A stretch of DNA of 25,713 nt, from the NCBI GenBank assembly GCA_964589725.1, contig CAZPUJ010000710.1, positions 1-25,713 of the forward strand, read 5' to 3'. Each line of letters starts with the position of its first letter. Positions within the stretch are counted from its first letter, which is position 1. The position numbers and the translations under genes were made by a program. Positions 1 through 6,439 of the stretch are shown piece after piece. The notes under the pieces were generated by a model. The model was not told the DNA's origin and did not search any database. It saw only the letters and a program-made list of their open reading frames with translations. This DNA comes from CAYSHJ01 sp964589725 (lineage in GTDB: Bacteria > Planctomycetota > Planctomycetia > Planctomycetales > Planctomycetaceae).

Positions 1-211
1 GTCAGGACAAGGTCGACACGCCTGAGTGATCCGCCAAAGAATTGGAACAGGGCGGAGCTCGATGGCTGGCCTGGACGCTCTTCTGTCAACGCTTCACCCA
101 CCCTCTCGCGAGAGTCGGCGCATGACTCGAAGCCGAACTGGCTCGCTATTCCTTCGTTCGTGCAGAATTTTCATCTGCTACTCTCCTCCGGCTTTTACCG
201 GCGATTTCCCT
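1..211. other. Window-edge stretch without a supported gene
   Basis: Frame 1 on the plus strand is open from the first base to a TGA near 212, so the tail of a truncated upstream gene cannot be excluded, but the translation (ending FYRRFP) resembles nothing I recognise. A perfect 12-bp palindrome, ctctcgcgagag, lies at 103-114. The stretch ends where repeat copy A begins. Confidence 0.3.
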
Positions 212-334
212 GACCCCTCAAGCGACTTTTGGCTCATGCGCTTGGTCGCCGAGTCCGCCACCGCCGAAGGTCGCCGTGGGTTTCCACCCATCCGCCTCGG
301 CGGAGCCATCCGACCAAACCATCTCGTCGCGGAG
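212..334 (+). repeat. Diverged direct repeat, copy A
   Basis: This stretch begins gacccctca and runs to ccaaaccatctcgtcgcgga. It aligns by eye, with small indels and roughly 80 percent identity, to 1530-1641 in the same orientation. Shared blocks include cttggtcgccgag, ccgccgaaggtc and cgtgggtttc. It contains a short internal hairpin (tccgcc / ggcgga at 291-304). No transposase or coding function is seen. The two copies bracket the toxin-antitoxin pair. Confidence 0.7.
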
Positions 335-419
335 ACCATCCGCCGCCAAAGGTATCGAGTCGCTGGCGTGCCGGGACATTTCCAGTCTTGATTCTGGTTT
401 GGAAACGTCTGCCACTTGG

Positions 420-506
420 CGCGGAGGATGGCCGCCCTCGGCCGTCTTGCGGTTCACTGGCCGTTCGTCCGAAAACACAGACGGCCGAGGTCGGCCATCC
501 TCCGCG
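420..506. repeat. 27-bp inverted repeat (hairpin element)
   Basis: The arms at 420-446 and 480-506 are reverse complements at 26 of 27 positions, starting cgcggaggatggccg and ending ctccgcg, with a 33-bp spacer. This would fold into a very stable hairpin on either strand. It lies about 70 bp beyond the stop codon of the PIN toxin gene, so it could terminate the toxin-antitoxin transcript, but it lacks a U-tract and looks more like a dispersed palindromic repeat. Confidence 0.8.
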
Positions 507-579
507 TGTCGTCGTCACCACACCTCTTCGCGCGATCGGCAACTAAATTCGTTAGCGCCTCTGATCACGTCAAACGACT

Positions 580-1077
580 TCAAGAAGTCTCACCCGCTTC
601 GCGCAGGGCGGCTTCGATCACGCGGTCACTTAAGAAGACGCCGGCTTCGCGCATGCGGCTTATGGCGTCGGAAATACTGAACGAGTGTCCTTCACGTTTG
701 GCTCGAATCAGGAGTCCCAGAGATCCAGTGACGCGCAGTCCGTTCAAACGAGCGACTCGGCGACCCAGGTGTTCGTCGATGCAGACCGTCTCGATGCCTT
801 CATTGATCGCCGTTTGCACAACGGAGGCTTCGCCGCGATCGAGGAGTTGGCTCAGCAGTGAGCCAAGCTCGACGGGTTCGGTTCGACGCTCAATTCCATC
901 AGCGGCTGCGAACTCCGCAGCACCAAACCTCGTTCCGCCATTTGCCAGCACTTCGTCGCAGACTTCGCGCGGCACGATGATTCGCGAATAAAGCTTCGCA
1001 AGCAGAGACAGATCGCCGGTCGCCGCCACCAAGGCGATAATCGGTCCCGTGTTGATGACCATCGCAGACTCAGGCAT
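580..1077 (-). CDS. DUF3368-type PIN-domain protein (putative toxin)
   Basis: A 165-residue protein of the DUF3368 branch of the PIN nuclease superfamily, probably the ribonuclease toxin of a type II toxin-antitoxin pair. The N-terminal strand reads MVINTGPIIAL, followed by IIVPREVCDEVL, the acidic motif LLDRGEASVV and then VCIDEHLGRRVARLNGLRVTG, which is the usual order of PIN metal-binding elements. The first position usually taken by Asp is Asn here (residue 9), a variant I recall from other DUF3368 proteins, so it need not mean loss of activity. The chosen ATG overlaps the last 8 bp of the upstream antitoxin gene, which indicates translational coupling; an alternative ATG lies at residue 6. 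The target RNA cannot be told from sequence. Confidence 0.85.
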   Translation of the reverse strand: MPESAMVINTGPIIALVAATGDLSLLAKLYSRIIVPREVCDEVLANGGTRFGAAEFAAADGIERRTEPVELGSLLSQLLDRGEASVVQTAINEGIETVCIDEHLGRRVARLNGLRVTGSLGLLIRAKREGHSFSISDAISRMREAGVFLSDRVIEAALREAGETS

Positions 1078-1324
1078 TGACGATGTCTTCCGCCAACTCG
1101 TCGGCGTCGAGGTCGATCATGGGGACGCCGAAGTCGCTCAACCGCAGCAAGAACGACACACGATCCATGCCCACCAACGCCGCCGCCATGCCGGACGACA
1201 GGCGCCGCATTTCAAAAAGCTTCACGGCCATCGCCATCTTGGCTTCCTGCTCGAACCGCGCGCGAGTCGTCTGCAAGACGTCCGGCAAGTTCTCTGGGTA
1301 CTCAATTTCCAGCTTGGACGACAT
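1070..1324 (-). CDS. UPF0175 family antitoxin-like protein
   Basis: An 84-residue protein of the UPF0175 family, which is often found immediately upstream of DUF3368 PIN proteins and is regarded as the antitoxin. Family hallmarks visible are the start LEIEYPENLPDVL, the segment AMAVKLFEMRRLSSGMAAAL (a predicted DNA-binding helix pair), VGMDRVSFLLRL and the C-terminal FGVPMIDLDADEL. I chose the ATG at 1324 because AAGGAG lies 7 bases before it; a longer reading from a TTG at 1342 would put that ribosome-binding site inside the gene. The stop codon overlaps the toxin start by 8 bp. An interrupted palindrome upstream (1356-1371) is a plausible autorepression operator. Confidence 0.85.
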   Translation of the reverse strand: MSSKLEIEYPENLPDVLQTTRARFEQEAKMAMAVKLFEMRRLSSGMAAALVGMDRVSFLLRLSDFGVPMIDLDADELAEDIVNA

Positions 1325-1355
1325 GGCTTGCTCCTTCGACAAGGTTGACTTCGGA

Positions 1356-1388
1356 CATGAGCTTACTCATGACTCGGCGCAGCAACAA
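1356..1388 (-). promoter_or_regulatory. Candidate promoter/operator of the toxin-antitoxin pair
   Basis: A perfect interrupted palindrome, catgag-ctta-ctcatg, lies at 1356-1371, about 32 bases before the antitoxin ATG. Read on the minus strand it overlaps a weak possible -10 (TAAGCT, 1360-1365), 17 bases from a possible -35 (TTGTTG, 1383-1388). A palindrome over the promoter is typical for antitoxin autoregulation. The palindrome is seen directly; its role and the promoter boxes are inference. Confidence 0.35.
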
Positions 1389-1444
1389 CAAGTCTCTGCC
1401 GCAGAACGTCGATTGAACCAGCGGCTTCGATTGAAGACCACGGG

Positions 1445-1531
1445 ATCGGGTGTGCAATTTCAGAAATTGCCGACAGCCCGTTCTCCACTTCCCAAGCGCG
1501 CAACGGCGATTTCTGAAACTCGCACACCCGA
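1445..1531. repeat. 28-bp imperfect inverted repeat
   Basis: The arms at 1445-1472 and 1504-1531 form an imperfect inverted repeat. The left arm starts atcgggtgtgcaatttcag, and the reverse complement of the right starts gtcgggtgtgcgagtttcag. The spacer is about 31 bp. The right arm runs directly into repeat copy B. It has the look of a dispersed planctomycete palindromic element; no coding function is seen. Confidence 0.7.
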
Positions 1532-1641
1532 CCCCTCAGGCGACTCTTTGGTTCTTGGCCTTGGTCGCCGAGCGACCGCCGAAGGTCAGCGTGGGTTTCA
1601 CCTCACGGTCGGCAATCACGCCAAACCATCTCGTCGCGGAG
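1530..1641 (+). repeat. Diverged direct repeat, copy B
   Basis: The second copy of the repeat at 212-334, in the same orientation. It begins gacccctcaggcgac and ends at ccaaaccatctcgtcgcgga; the final 20-base block is identical in both copies. The two copies lie about 1.3 kb apart and flank the toxin-antitoxin genes and their hairpins. No open reading frame of its own is credible. Confidence 0.7.
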
Positions 1642-1700
1642 CGACGACTGAACCATTGTCACGCCATCGGCCGCCAAATGGACGTGTGTCGTCGCTCCGC
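1636..1700. repeat. 13-bp perfect inverted repeat
   Basis: The arms gcggagcgacgac (1636-1648) and gtcgtcgctccgc (1688-1700) are perfect reverse complements with a 39-bp spacer. The left arm overlaps the end of repeat copy B, so this is probably part of the same element family. Confidence 0.65.
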
Positions 1701-1948
1701 AGCGGGCGATGTCTGACCCCGAATTCTAGCGCAACTGTGGGCGAAATTGGAGTTGGTGTGGCAACGCCAGCGGCAATTAGCCGCGGACGGCGGACCGACC
1801 AAACGGCCGACGGCGGTGCGATCCCTGAGAAACAAACGGGGTACGGGACCAGAAAGTGAATCGTGCGCTGTCGTCTTCACTGCTGTGACAGGTGATTCTC
1901 CGCCATGTGCCGGTAGCGAGTCATCGTCGCTCGATCTAAACTGCGGCC
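1701..1948. other. Intergenic region before the M81 gene
   Basis: There is no credible gene here. It holds short GC-rich fragments (cggacggcgg, cggccgacggcgg) like those in the repeats to its left. The promoter of the M81 gene should lie here, but I see no convincing -35/-10 pair. Confidence 0.4.
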
Positions 1949-3469
1949 ATGGGACATCGAGTGCTTATCGCCGGGCTGTTTCACGAGACGCACACGTTCT
2001 TGACAGAGCGGACGCCTTGGGCGGCATTCGCGGTGCGGCGTGTTAAGGAATTACTGGCAGCTCGGGGAGATGGATCGCCGCTGGCCGGAGCATTGGACAT
2101 CGCGACGGAACGAGGTTGGGAGTTGATCCCGACGATTGATGCGCGCGCGACTCCCAGCGGGACGGTCGAGGACGAGGTTTTCGAACGGTTTTGGTCTGAG
2201 CTGCGCGAGAGTGCGGAACCGGCGCTGCGGCAAGGAGTTGACGGCGTCTATCTCGTGCTGCACGGAGCGATGGCGACAGAGTCGGTGCGGGATGTGGAAG
2301 GCGAGTTGGTTCACCGTCTGCGTGCGCTGCCGAACGGGGATCGCGTGCCGATCGGCGGAGTGCTCGATCTGCACGGAAACATCTCGCGCGAGTTCGCGGA
2401 GCAGACGCAGGCGTTCGTCGCGTATCGCCAGAATCCGCACGTCGATGCTTGCGAGGCGGCTCGCGACGGCGCGCGGCTACTGGATCGCGTCATGCAGTTT
2501 CGTGGCACAGGCGTCTCGCCGGTGAGCCGCCCGCGCCACAGCGTGACAGTGCATGCCGCGCCGAACATCATGTGGCCGCCGACGGGAGTTGGCACCGACG
2601 ATGATCCGATGCGAACGCTCGAAGCGCTGGCGCGCGCGATCGAGAATCGGAGTCCTGACATCGCCGCCGTCAACATCTTCGCCGGGTATTCGTTTGCTGA
2701 CATTCCGGATACGGGCGTCTCGTTCACCGCCGTGACCTTTGGTGATCCGGAGGAAGCTCGTCGAGCGTTGCAGTCCCTAGTCGACGAAGCGCATCGTTTG
2801 CAAGAGCAAGGAAACGTCGTACCGCCGTCACTCGAAAGCATGTTGTCGACGATCAAGTCCGAAGTGGCGCGCGGCGAAACGCCGGTGATCATCGTCGAAC
2901 CGTCGGACAACATCGGCGGCGGTGCCGCGGGGGACAACACGGCGGTGTTTCGAGCACTCGTCGCGCAGCGAATCGAGAACTCGGCGATCGTGATTAACGA
3001 TCCGATCGCTGTGGCCGAGATCTCGCGGTTTCCGATTGGCACGCAACGCCTGCTGACGTTTGGCGGATGGAGCGATCCGAGATTCGATTCGCCGGTTGAA
3101 TGCGAGATTGAATTGCTTTCCGTCAGCGACGGGAAGTTCACTCTGGAAGATCGGCACAGCCACTTGGCGTCGATGTCGGGAATTCAGATCGACATGGGTC
3201 CGTGTGCCGTAATCAGGCATGCGGGCATCCGCGTGTTGTTAACCAGTCGCAAGACGCCGCCGTTCGATTTGGGCCAATTGCGGAGTCAGGGAATCGAGCC
3301 GGAAACGTTGTCGGTAATCGGCGTCAAAGCCGCAGTCGCTCATCGCCGCGCGTACGATCCAATCGCGAAGCACAGTCACACGGTTAACACGTTCGGCCCC
3401 TGCACGAGCGATTTGCGATCGCTGCCGTTCCGCTTTGTTCGCCGGCCGGTGTTTCCGCTCATTGTTTGA
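1949..3469 (+). CDS. M81 family metallopeptidase (MlrC-like)
   Basis: A 506-residue protein of the M81/MlrC family, whose founding member degrades linearised microcystin; most relatives have unknown substrates, probably small or cyclic peptides. Visible family marks are the N-terminal strand RVLIAGLFHETHTF (residues 4-17), GVYLVLHGAMA, GVLDLHGN (Asp140, His142), AYRQNPHVD, and the C-terminal half with VEPSDNIGGGAAGDNT and a terminal GPCTSDLRSLPF. The length is normal for the family. There is no signal peptide, so it is probably cytoplasmic. Residues 185-198 (starting RGTGVSPVS) are encoded by an inserted palindromic repeat, see 2501-2543. The ATG at 1949 lacks a strong ribosome-binding site but fits the family N-terminus. 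The response-regulator gene follows after 115 bp. Confidence 0.88.
   Translation: MGHRVLIAGLFHETHTFLTERTPWAAFAVRRVKELLAARGDGSPLAGALDIATERGWELIPTIDARATPSGTVEDEVFERFWSELRESAEPALRQGVDGVYLVLHGAMATESVRDVEGELVHRLRALPNGDRVPIGGVLDLHGNISREFAEQTQAFVAYRQNPHVDACEAARDGARLLDRVMQFRGTGVSPVSRPRHSVTVHAAPNIMWPPTGVGTDDDPMRTLEALARAIENRSPDIAAVNIFAGYSFADIPDTGVSFTAVTFGDPEEARRALQSLVDEAHRLQEQGNVVPPSLESMLSTIKSEVARGETPVIIVEPSDNIGGGAAGDNTAVFRALVAQRIENSAIVINDPIAVAEISRFPIGTQRLLTFGGWSDPRFDSPVECEIELLSVSDGKFTLEDRHSHLASMSGIQIDMGPCAVIRHAGIRVLLTSRKTPPFDLGQLRSQGIEPETLSVIGVKAAVAHRRAYDPIAKHSHTVNTFGPCTSDLRSLPFRFVRRPVFPLIV
2501..2543. repeat. Palindromic repeat inserted in-frame in the M81 gene
   Basis: The sequence tcgtggcacaggcgtctcgcc, here spanning 2500-2520, faces its own imperfect reverse complement, ggtgagccgcccgcgccaca. 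The encoded peptide, RGTGVSPVS, is one I recall as a recurring translation product of a dispersed palindrome in planctomycete genomes. It interrupts the junction between the N- and C-terminal M81 domains without breaking the reading frame. Confidence 0.55.
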
Positions 3470-3584
3470 AATGCCATCGCGCGGAGAGTTAGACTCTAGT
3501 CACATTGCTCTTCGTCCCTTCGTCCGGTGGCGCTCGTCAAATCGAACCGATGTTAATTTCGCGGTTCTTGACAGGAAGCGGATC

Positions 3585-4505
3585 ATGGCGTCTGTTCTGG
3601 TGGTGGATGATTCCCCCTTTGATCGTCGTTTGGCTGGCCGACTCTTGGAGAAGGGCACGGATGCCGACGTGTATTACGCGGACGACGGTCGACAGGCGCT
3701 GGAGCGAGTCGAAGAGCATTTGCCGGATTTGGTCGTCACCGACCTGCAGATGCCAGAGATCAACGGACTGGAGTTGGTGGCGATATTGAAGCGGCAGTAC
3801 CCGCTAATCCCAATCATCCTGATGACGGCCGCTGGCAGTGAGGAGATCGCCGTTCAGGCGTTGCAGGCCGGCGCGTCGAGCTACGTGCCCAAACGAATGC
3901 TCGCCGAGGAACTGGCGGAAGTCGCGTTGCGAGTGCTGGCGACCTCTCGCGAGCAGCGGACCCAGGCGCGTGTTTTGAATCGTCAGGAGCGCTGGGAAGC
4001 GGAGTTCGTTTTGGAGAACGAATTGGCGTTGGTGTCGGCGCTGTCGGCGCACTTGCAGCAGAACTTGAGCGGCATGCGAATCTGCGAAGGCTTGGACGGC
4101 CTGCGCGTCGGAATTGCGCTGGAGGAAGCGTTGCTGAATGCTTACTACCACGGCAACCTGGAGGTCTCGTCAATACTGCGCGCGCAGGATCATAAGTCGT
4201 ATCTCGACTTGGCCGCGCGTCGCAGCCAGGAGTCGCCTTACAAAGATCGCCGCATTCACGTGTCAGCCAAGCTCTCTCGCTGCGAGGCGCTGTATGTGAT
4301 TCGTGACGAGGGACCGGGGTTCGACCCGAGCTCGCTGGCTGATCCCACAGACCCGCAGAACCTGACTCGTCCACACGGCCGCGGCCTGATGCTGATGCGC
4401 ACGTTCATGGATGACATCACTTTCAATTCCACCGGCAACGAAGTGCGAATGTTGAAGCGAGCCGTGCTGACGACGCTCACGGATTTTGCGAAGTCGGCGA
4501 GCTGA
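3585..4505 (+). CDS. Response regulator with RsbW-type ATPase output domain
   Basis: A 306-residue two-domain signalling protein. Residues 3-118 form a receiver domain with the acidic pair Asp8-Asp9, phospho-acceptor Asp53 (VVTDLQMP), Thr81 and Lys103. Residues about 138-295 form a histidine-kinase-like ATPase of the anti-sigma-factor type: N box EEALLNAYYHGN (Asn185), G1 box DEGPGFDP (241-248) and G2 box HGRGLMLM (264-271). No phosphorylatable His or dimerisation domain is seen, so it probably acts as a phosphorylation-controlled, RsbW-like protein kinase or anti-sigma factor. About 30 residues (199-228) are inserted between the N and G1 boxes. I placed the start at 3585 because AGGAAG precedes it and the receiver begins there; an open frame extends further upstream without homology. 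The partner protein is not in the immediate neighbourhood. Confidence 0.85.
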   Translation: MASVLVVDDSPFDRRLAGRLLEKGTDADVYYADDGRQALERVEEHLPDLVVTDLQMPEINGLELVAILKRQYPLIPIILMTAAGSEEIAVQALQAGASSYVPKRMLAEELAEVALRVLATSREQRTQARVLNRQERWEAEFVLENELALVSALSAHLQQNLSGMRICEGLDGLRVGIALEEALLNAYYHGNLEVSSILRAQDHKSYLDLAARRSQESPYKDRRIHVSAKLSRCEALYVIRDEGPGFDPSSLADPTDPQNLTRPHGRGLMLMRTFMDDITFNSTGNEVRMLKRAVLTTLTDFAKSAS

Positions 4506-4728
4506 TGAGCTGTCTGGCCGTTGTTGTCGAGTTCTCCGAAGCTGAAACATCGGGCTTGTGGGAAACAAATGCTCGATAGAGCCAAAGCTCATAAACGATT
4601 CTCACGCCGCCAGAAATGAAAAACGGAACATTGATGAAATCGGAACGAGCGAGGAGGTAGCCAGCGTTGGAGAAATCGCTGCCCCGATCGATCGTGCGAC
4701 CGTCGTGATGCCTGAGGCCGCAGATCAC
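4477..4728 (-). pseudogene. Possible remnant of an MFS transporter C-terminus
   Basis: The minus-strand open frame of 83 codons contains, at 4549-4677, a stretch reading NAGYLLARSDFINVPFFISG followed by GVRIVYELWLYRAF. This resembles the last transmembrane helix and cytoplasmic tail of planctomycete major-facilitator transporters, which I recall as ending in patterns like PFLIAGGLKIVYD. Nothing upstream encodes the rest of a transporter, so it would be a 3-prime scrap. It overlaps the end of the response-regulator gene by 29 bp, and its start overlaps the next minus-strand frame by 4 bp. The match is from memory and short, so the call is tentative. Confidence 0.4.
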
Positions 4729-4967
4729 TCGTCAGGGTGAACCACCGCCATCGTGTAAGACTGCCGAGTTGGCACGTCCATCTGAGAGATGCAAAAACGA
4801 ATCAGCAGCGGGTTGCGAATAGCAACAAGCCATCGCCGGTGAGGGAGAACAGACGCAAAGTGGCCTTTCTTTACTTCCGCGATCTCAACGGCTGAACTAT
4901 CTGCTGCCACTACGCCGCAATCAATCACAACCAGTTCGACAATGCAGTGGATATGAACGTGTCGCAT
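4725..4967 (-). CDS. Unassigned ORF, possibly degenerate
   Basis: An 80-codon open frame starting MRHVHIHCIVELVVIDCGVV and ending MAVVHPDE. The composition looks protein-like (rich in Val, Ile and Leu), but I recognise no family, and no ribosome-binding site precedes the ATG. Its stop codon overlaps the ATG of the following minus-strand frame in an ATGA arrangement. The frame continues upstream into the methyltransferase gene on the other strand, which is probably coincidental. It could be a small real gene, a fragment or a chance ORF. Confidence 0.25.
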   Translation of the reverse strand: MRHVHIHCIVELVVIDCGVVAADSSAVEIAEVKKGHFASVLPHRRWLVAIRNPLLIRFCISQMDVPTRQSYTMAVVHPDE

Positions 4968-4993
4968 CTGGAAAGCGAGCTGGGTGAAACCAA

Positions 4994-5710
4994 ATGGAAA
5001 CGTCCAAATCAACTGTTGATGAAATCCGTCAGCGTTTCGACGCAGAAATTGACCGCTACTCCAACCTTGAAACGGGTCAGGTGGCCACGGTTGATGCACT
5101 ATTGGCAATGAGTCTCGTGGCAGAAGCAGCGGCGGTCACGACTCCTCACGCCAAGAATGTTCTCGACGTCGGCTGCGGAGCCGGGAATTACACGCTGAAG
5201 CTCTTGGAACGAATGCCAAACTTCAACGTCACTCTAGTTGATCTCAGCCAAGTCATGCTTGATCGGGCAGTGGCAAGAGTTCAGCCCAAGACAAACGGTT
5301 CAGTCGAAGCGATTCAGTCCGATATTCGGGAGATTGATCTTGGGCCAGGTCGATTCGACATCATTCTGGCTTCCGCCGTCCTTCATCACCTGCGCACCGA
5401 CGACGAGTGGCGGACGGTCTTTCAGAAACTTCATGACGCATTGCACCCGAATGGTTCGCTTTGGATTTTCGATATCGTCGAAAGCCCAATCCCGGCAGTT
5501 CAGTCCATCCATTGGCGGCGATACGGCGAGTATCTCACGGCAATTGGTGGCGACGCGTATCGGAATGAGATGTTTGAGAGAATCATCAAAGAAGACACGC
5601 CGCGGTCAATCCCGTTTCAACTGGACTTACTCCGAGCAGTCGGTTTCAGCGAGGTCGAAATTCTTCACAAGAATTCTTGCTACGCTGCGTTTGGGGCCGT
5701 GAAGGCTTGA
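4994..5710 (+). CDS. Class I SAM-dependent methyltransferase
   Basis: A 238-residue Rossmann-fold methyltransferase. Motif I is VLDVGCGAGNYTLKLL (residues about 56-71), motif II the acidic end of strand 2 in VTLVDLSQVMLDRA, followed by an acidic DIREIDL, motif IV FDIILASAVLHHL, and post-motif LHPNGSLWIFDIVE. The C-terminal FQLDLLRAVGFSEVEILHKN is the usual cap before the last strands. The length and layout resemble the Methyltransf_25/12 group, including CmoA-like enzymes, but the substrate cannot be deduced. There is no operon partner on the same strand. It stands intact among gene fragments, which suggests a recently acquired or rearranged segment. The ATG at 4994 is preceded only by a weak GGTGA. 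Confidence 0.85.
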   Translation: METSKSTVDEIRQRFDAEIDRYSNLETGQVATVDALLAMSLVAEAAAVTTPHAKNVLDVGCGAGNYTLKLLERMPNFNVTLVDLSQVMLDRAVARVQPKTNGSVEAIQSDIREIDLGPGRFDIILASAVLHHLRTDDEWRTVFQKLHDALHPNGSLWIFDIVESPIPAVQSIHWRRYGEYLTAIGGDAYRNEMFERIIKEDTPRSIPFQLDLLRAVGFSEVEILHKNSCYAAFGAVKA

Positions 5711-5795
5711 TGGTCGCCCCGATCATTCGAGTTCGCATCGTGTCCTCGACGTGCGGCAGTCGATTCTTGGAGAACCCAACCGAAGACCATCCCGA

Positions 5796-6053
5796 TCAAG
5801 CCGTGACCGCAGAAGTCGCAGCAGCGAGTTGAGCCTGAGAATTGCCGTTGCTTGAGTGCTGAGGGACGGTCGTGAGTCTTCTACGGACTTCTCGCACGAT
5901 TTCATCAATCTGAAACGGTTGCAGAAGGTGCGGGGTCTTTGTCAGCGTCCTCCGCCATTCTGTCAAAACTCGCTGCTTGCCCGGCTCTTTTGTCTCCAGA
6001 TTGGATTCGTCGATCATCTGTTGAATGAAGACTTCCCATGTTTTGAAATTCAT
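5796..6053 (-). CDS. Small hypothetical protein
   Basis: An 85-residue protein starting MNFKTWEVFIQQMIDES, with a predicted helical middle (LTEWRRTLTKTPHLLQPFQI then DEIVREVRRRL) and a low-complexity tail rich in Ser, Gln and Ala. I recognise no family. The support for a real gene is an ATG at 6053 with GAGGAAC about 7 bases upstream and an amphipathic, protein-like N-terminal half. An open frame extends 30 codons further upstream to 6143 but has no ribosome-binding site. It is convergent with the methyltransferase gene, whose stop is 85 bp away. Confidence 0.5.
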   Translation of the reverse strand: MNFKTWEVFIQQMIDESNLETKEPGKQRVLTEWRRTLTKTPHLLQPFQIDEIVREVRRRLTTVPQHSSNGNSQAQLAAATSAVTA

Positions 6054-6296
6054 CGAACTGTTCCTCGGTGTTTTCGGTGTCGGTCGCCAGCATCCGCTTT
6101 GTGCGTCCGCCCAGCACAGGTCCACATGTATCTTTTCGACCAAAACCGAGTTGTCCCACTCCTATTTTGTGAGTTCGACCAAAAAGACATTCAAGTGCCG
6201 ATTGCCTCAGGGCCGGCGATGCCTCATCTGGGCCGAGACGTAATCCCGCATACAATCAAATTGCGCACAAACAGGAATCAAGAAAGGAGCCATCCC
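6054..6296. other. Intergenic stretch with no gene seen
   Basis: No credible coding region or RNA gene is visible. Two gttcgacc/tttcgacc-aaaa repeats occur at about 6135-6185. The last 15 bases carry a strong ribosome-binding site (AAGGAG) that serves the fragment starting at 6297. Confidence 0.4.
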
Positions 6297-6344
6297 ATGT
6301 CCGCCGTGCCCGACCGAACGACATTTGAAAACTTGTACGCAGGC
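6297..6344 (+). pseudogene. 5-prime fragment of a second methyltransferase gene
   Basis: After a strong AAGGAG site 7 bases upstream, an ATG opens the peptide MSAVPDRTTFENLYAG. I recall this as the usual N-terminus of a planctomycete class I methyltransferase subfamily, normally followed by a segment like APWDIGRPQ and the GxGxG motif. Here the similarity stops after AG; the frame goes on as HQPRRFDRAWW and runs antisense into nuoD. So only the start of the gene, with its translation signal, remains. The call rests on memory of a 16-residue match. Confidence 0.45.
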
Positions 6345-6439
6345 CATCAGCCTCGTCGGTTTGATCGTGCTTGGTGGCTCACACGAACTATGCGAGAGCG
6401 TTCGTCGGCATATTGGATGCGAATATGTTTGGGTAACGG

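Noticed and set aside
234..680. Several overlapping open frames of 100-134 codons on both strands
   Set aside because: They run through the inverted and direct repeats, have Arg/Pro/Ser-rich compositions with no family resemblance, and look like chance ORFs in GC-rich repeat DNA.
420..1700. CRISPR array
   Set aside because: The repeats here are inverted or long diverged copies, not regularly spaced short direct repeats, and no cas gene is present.
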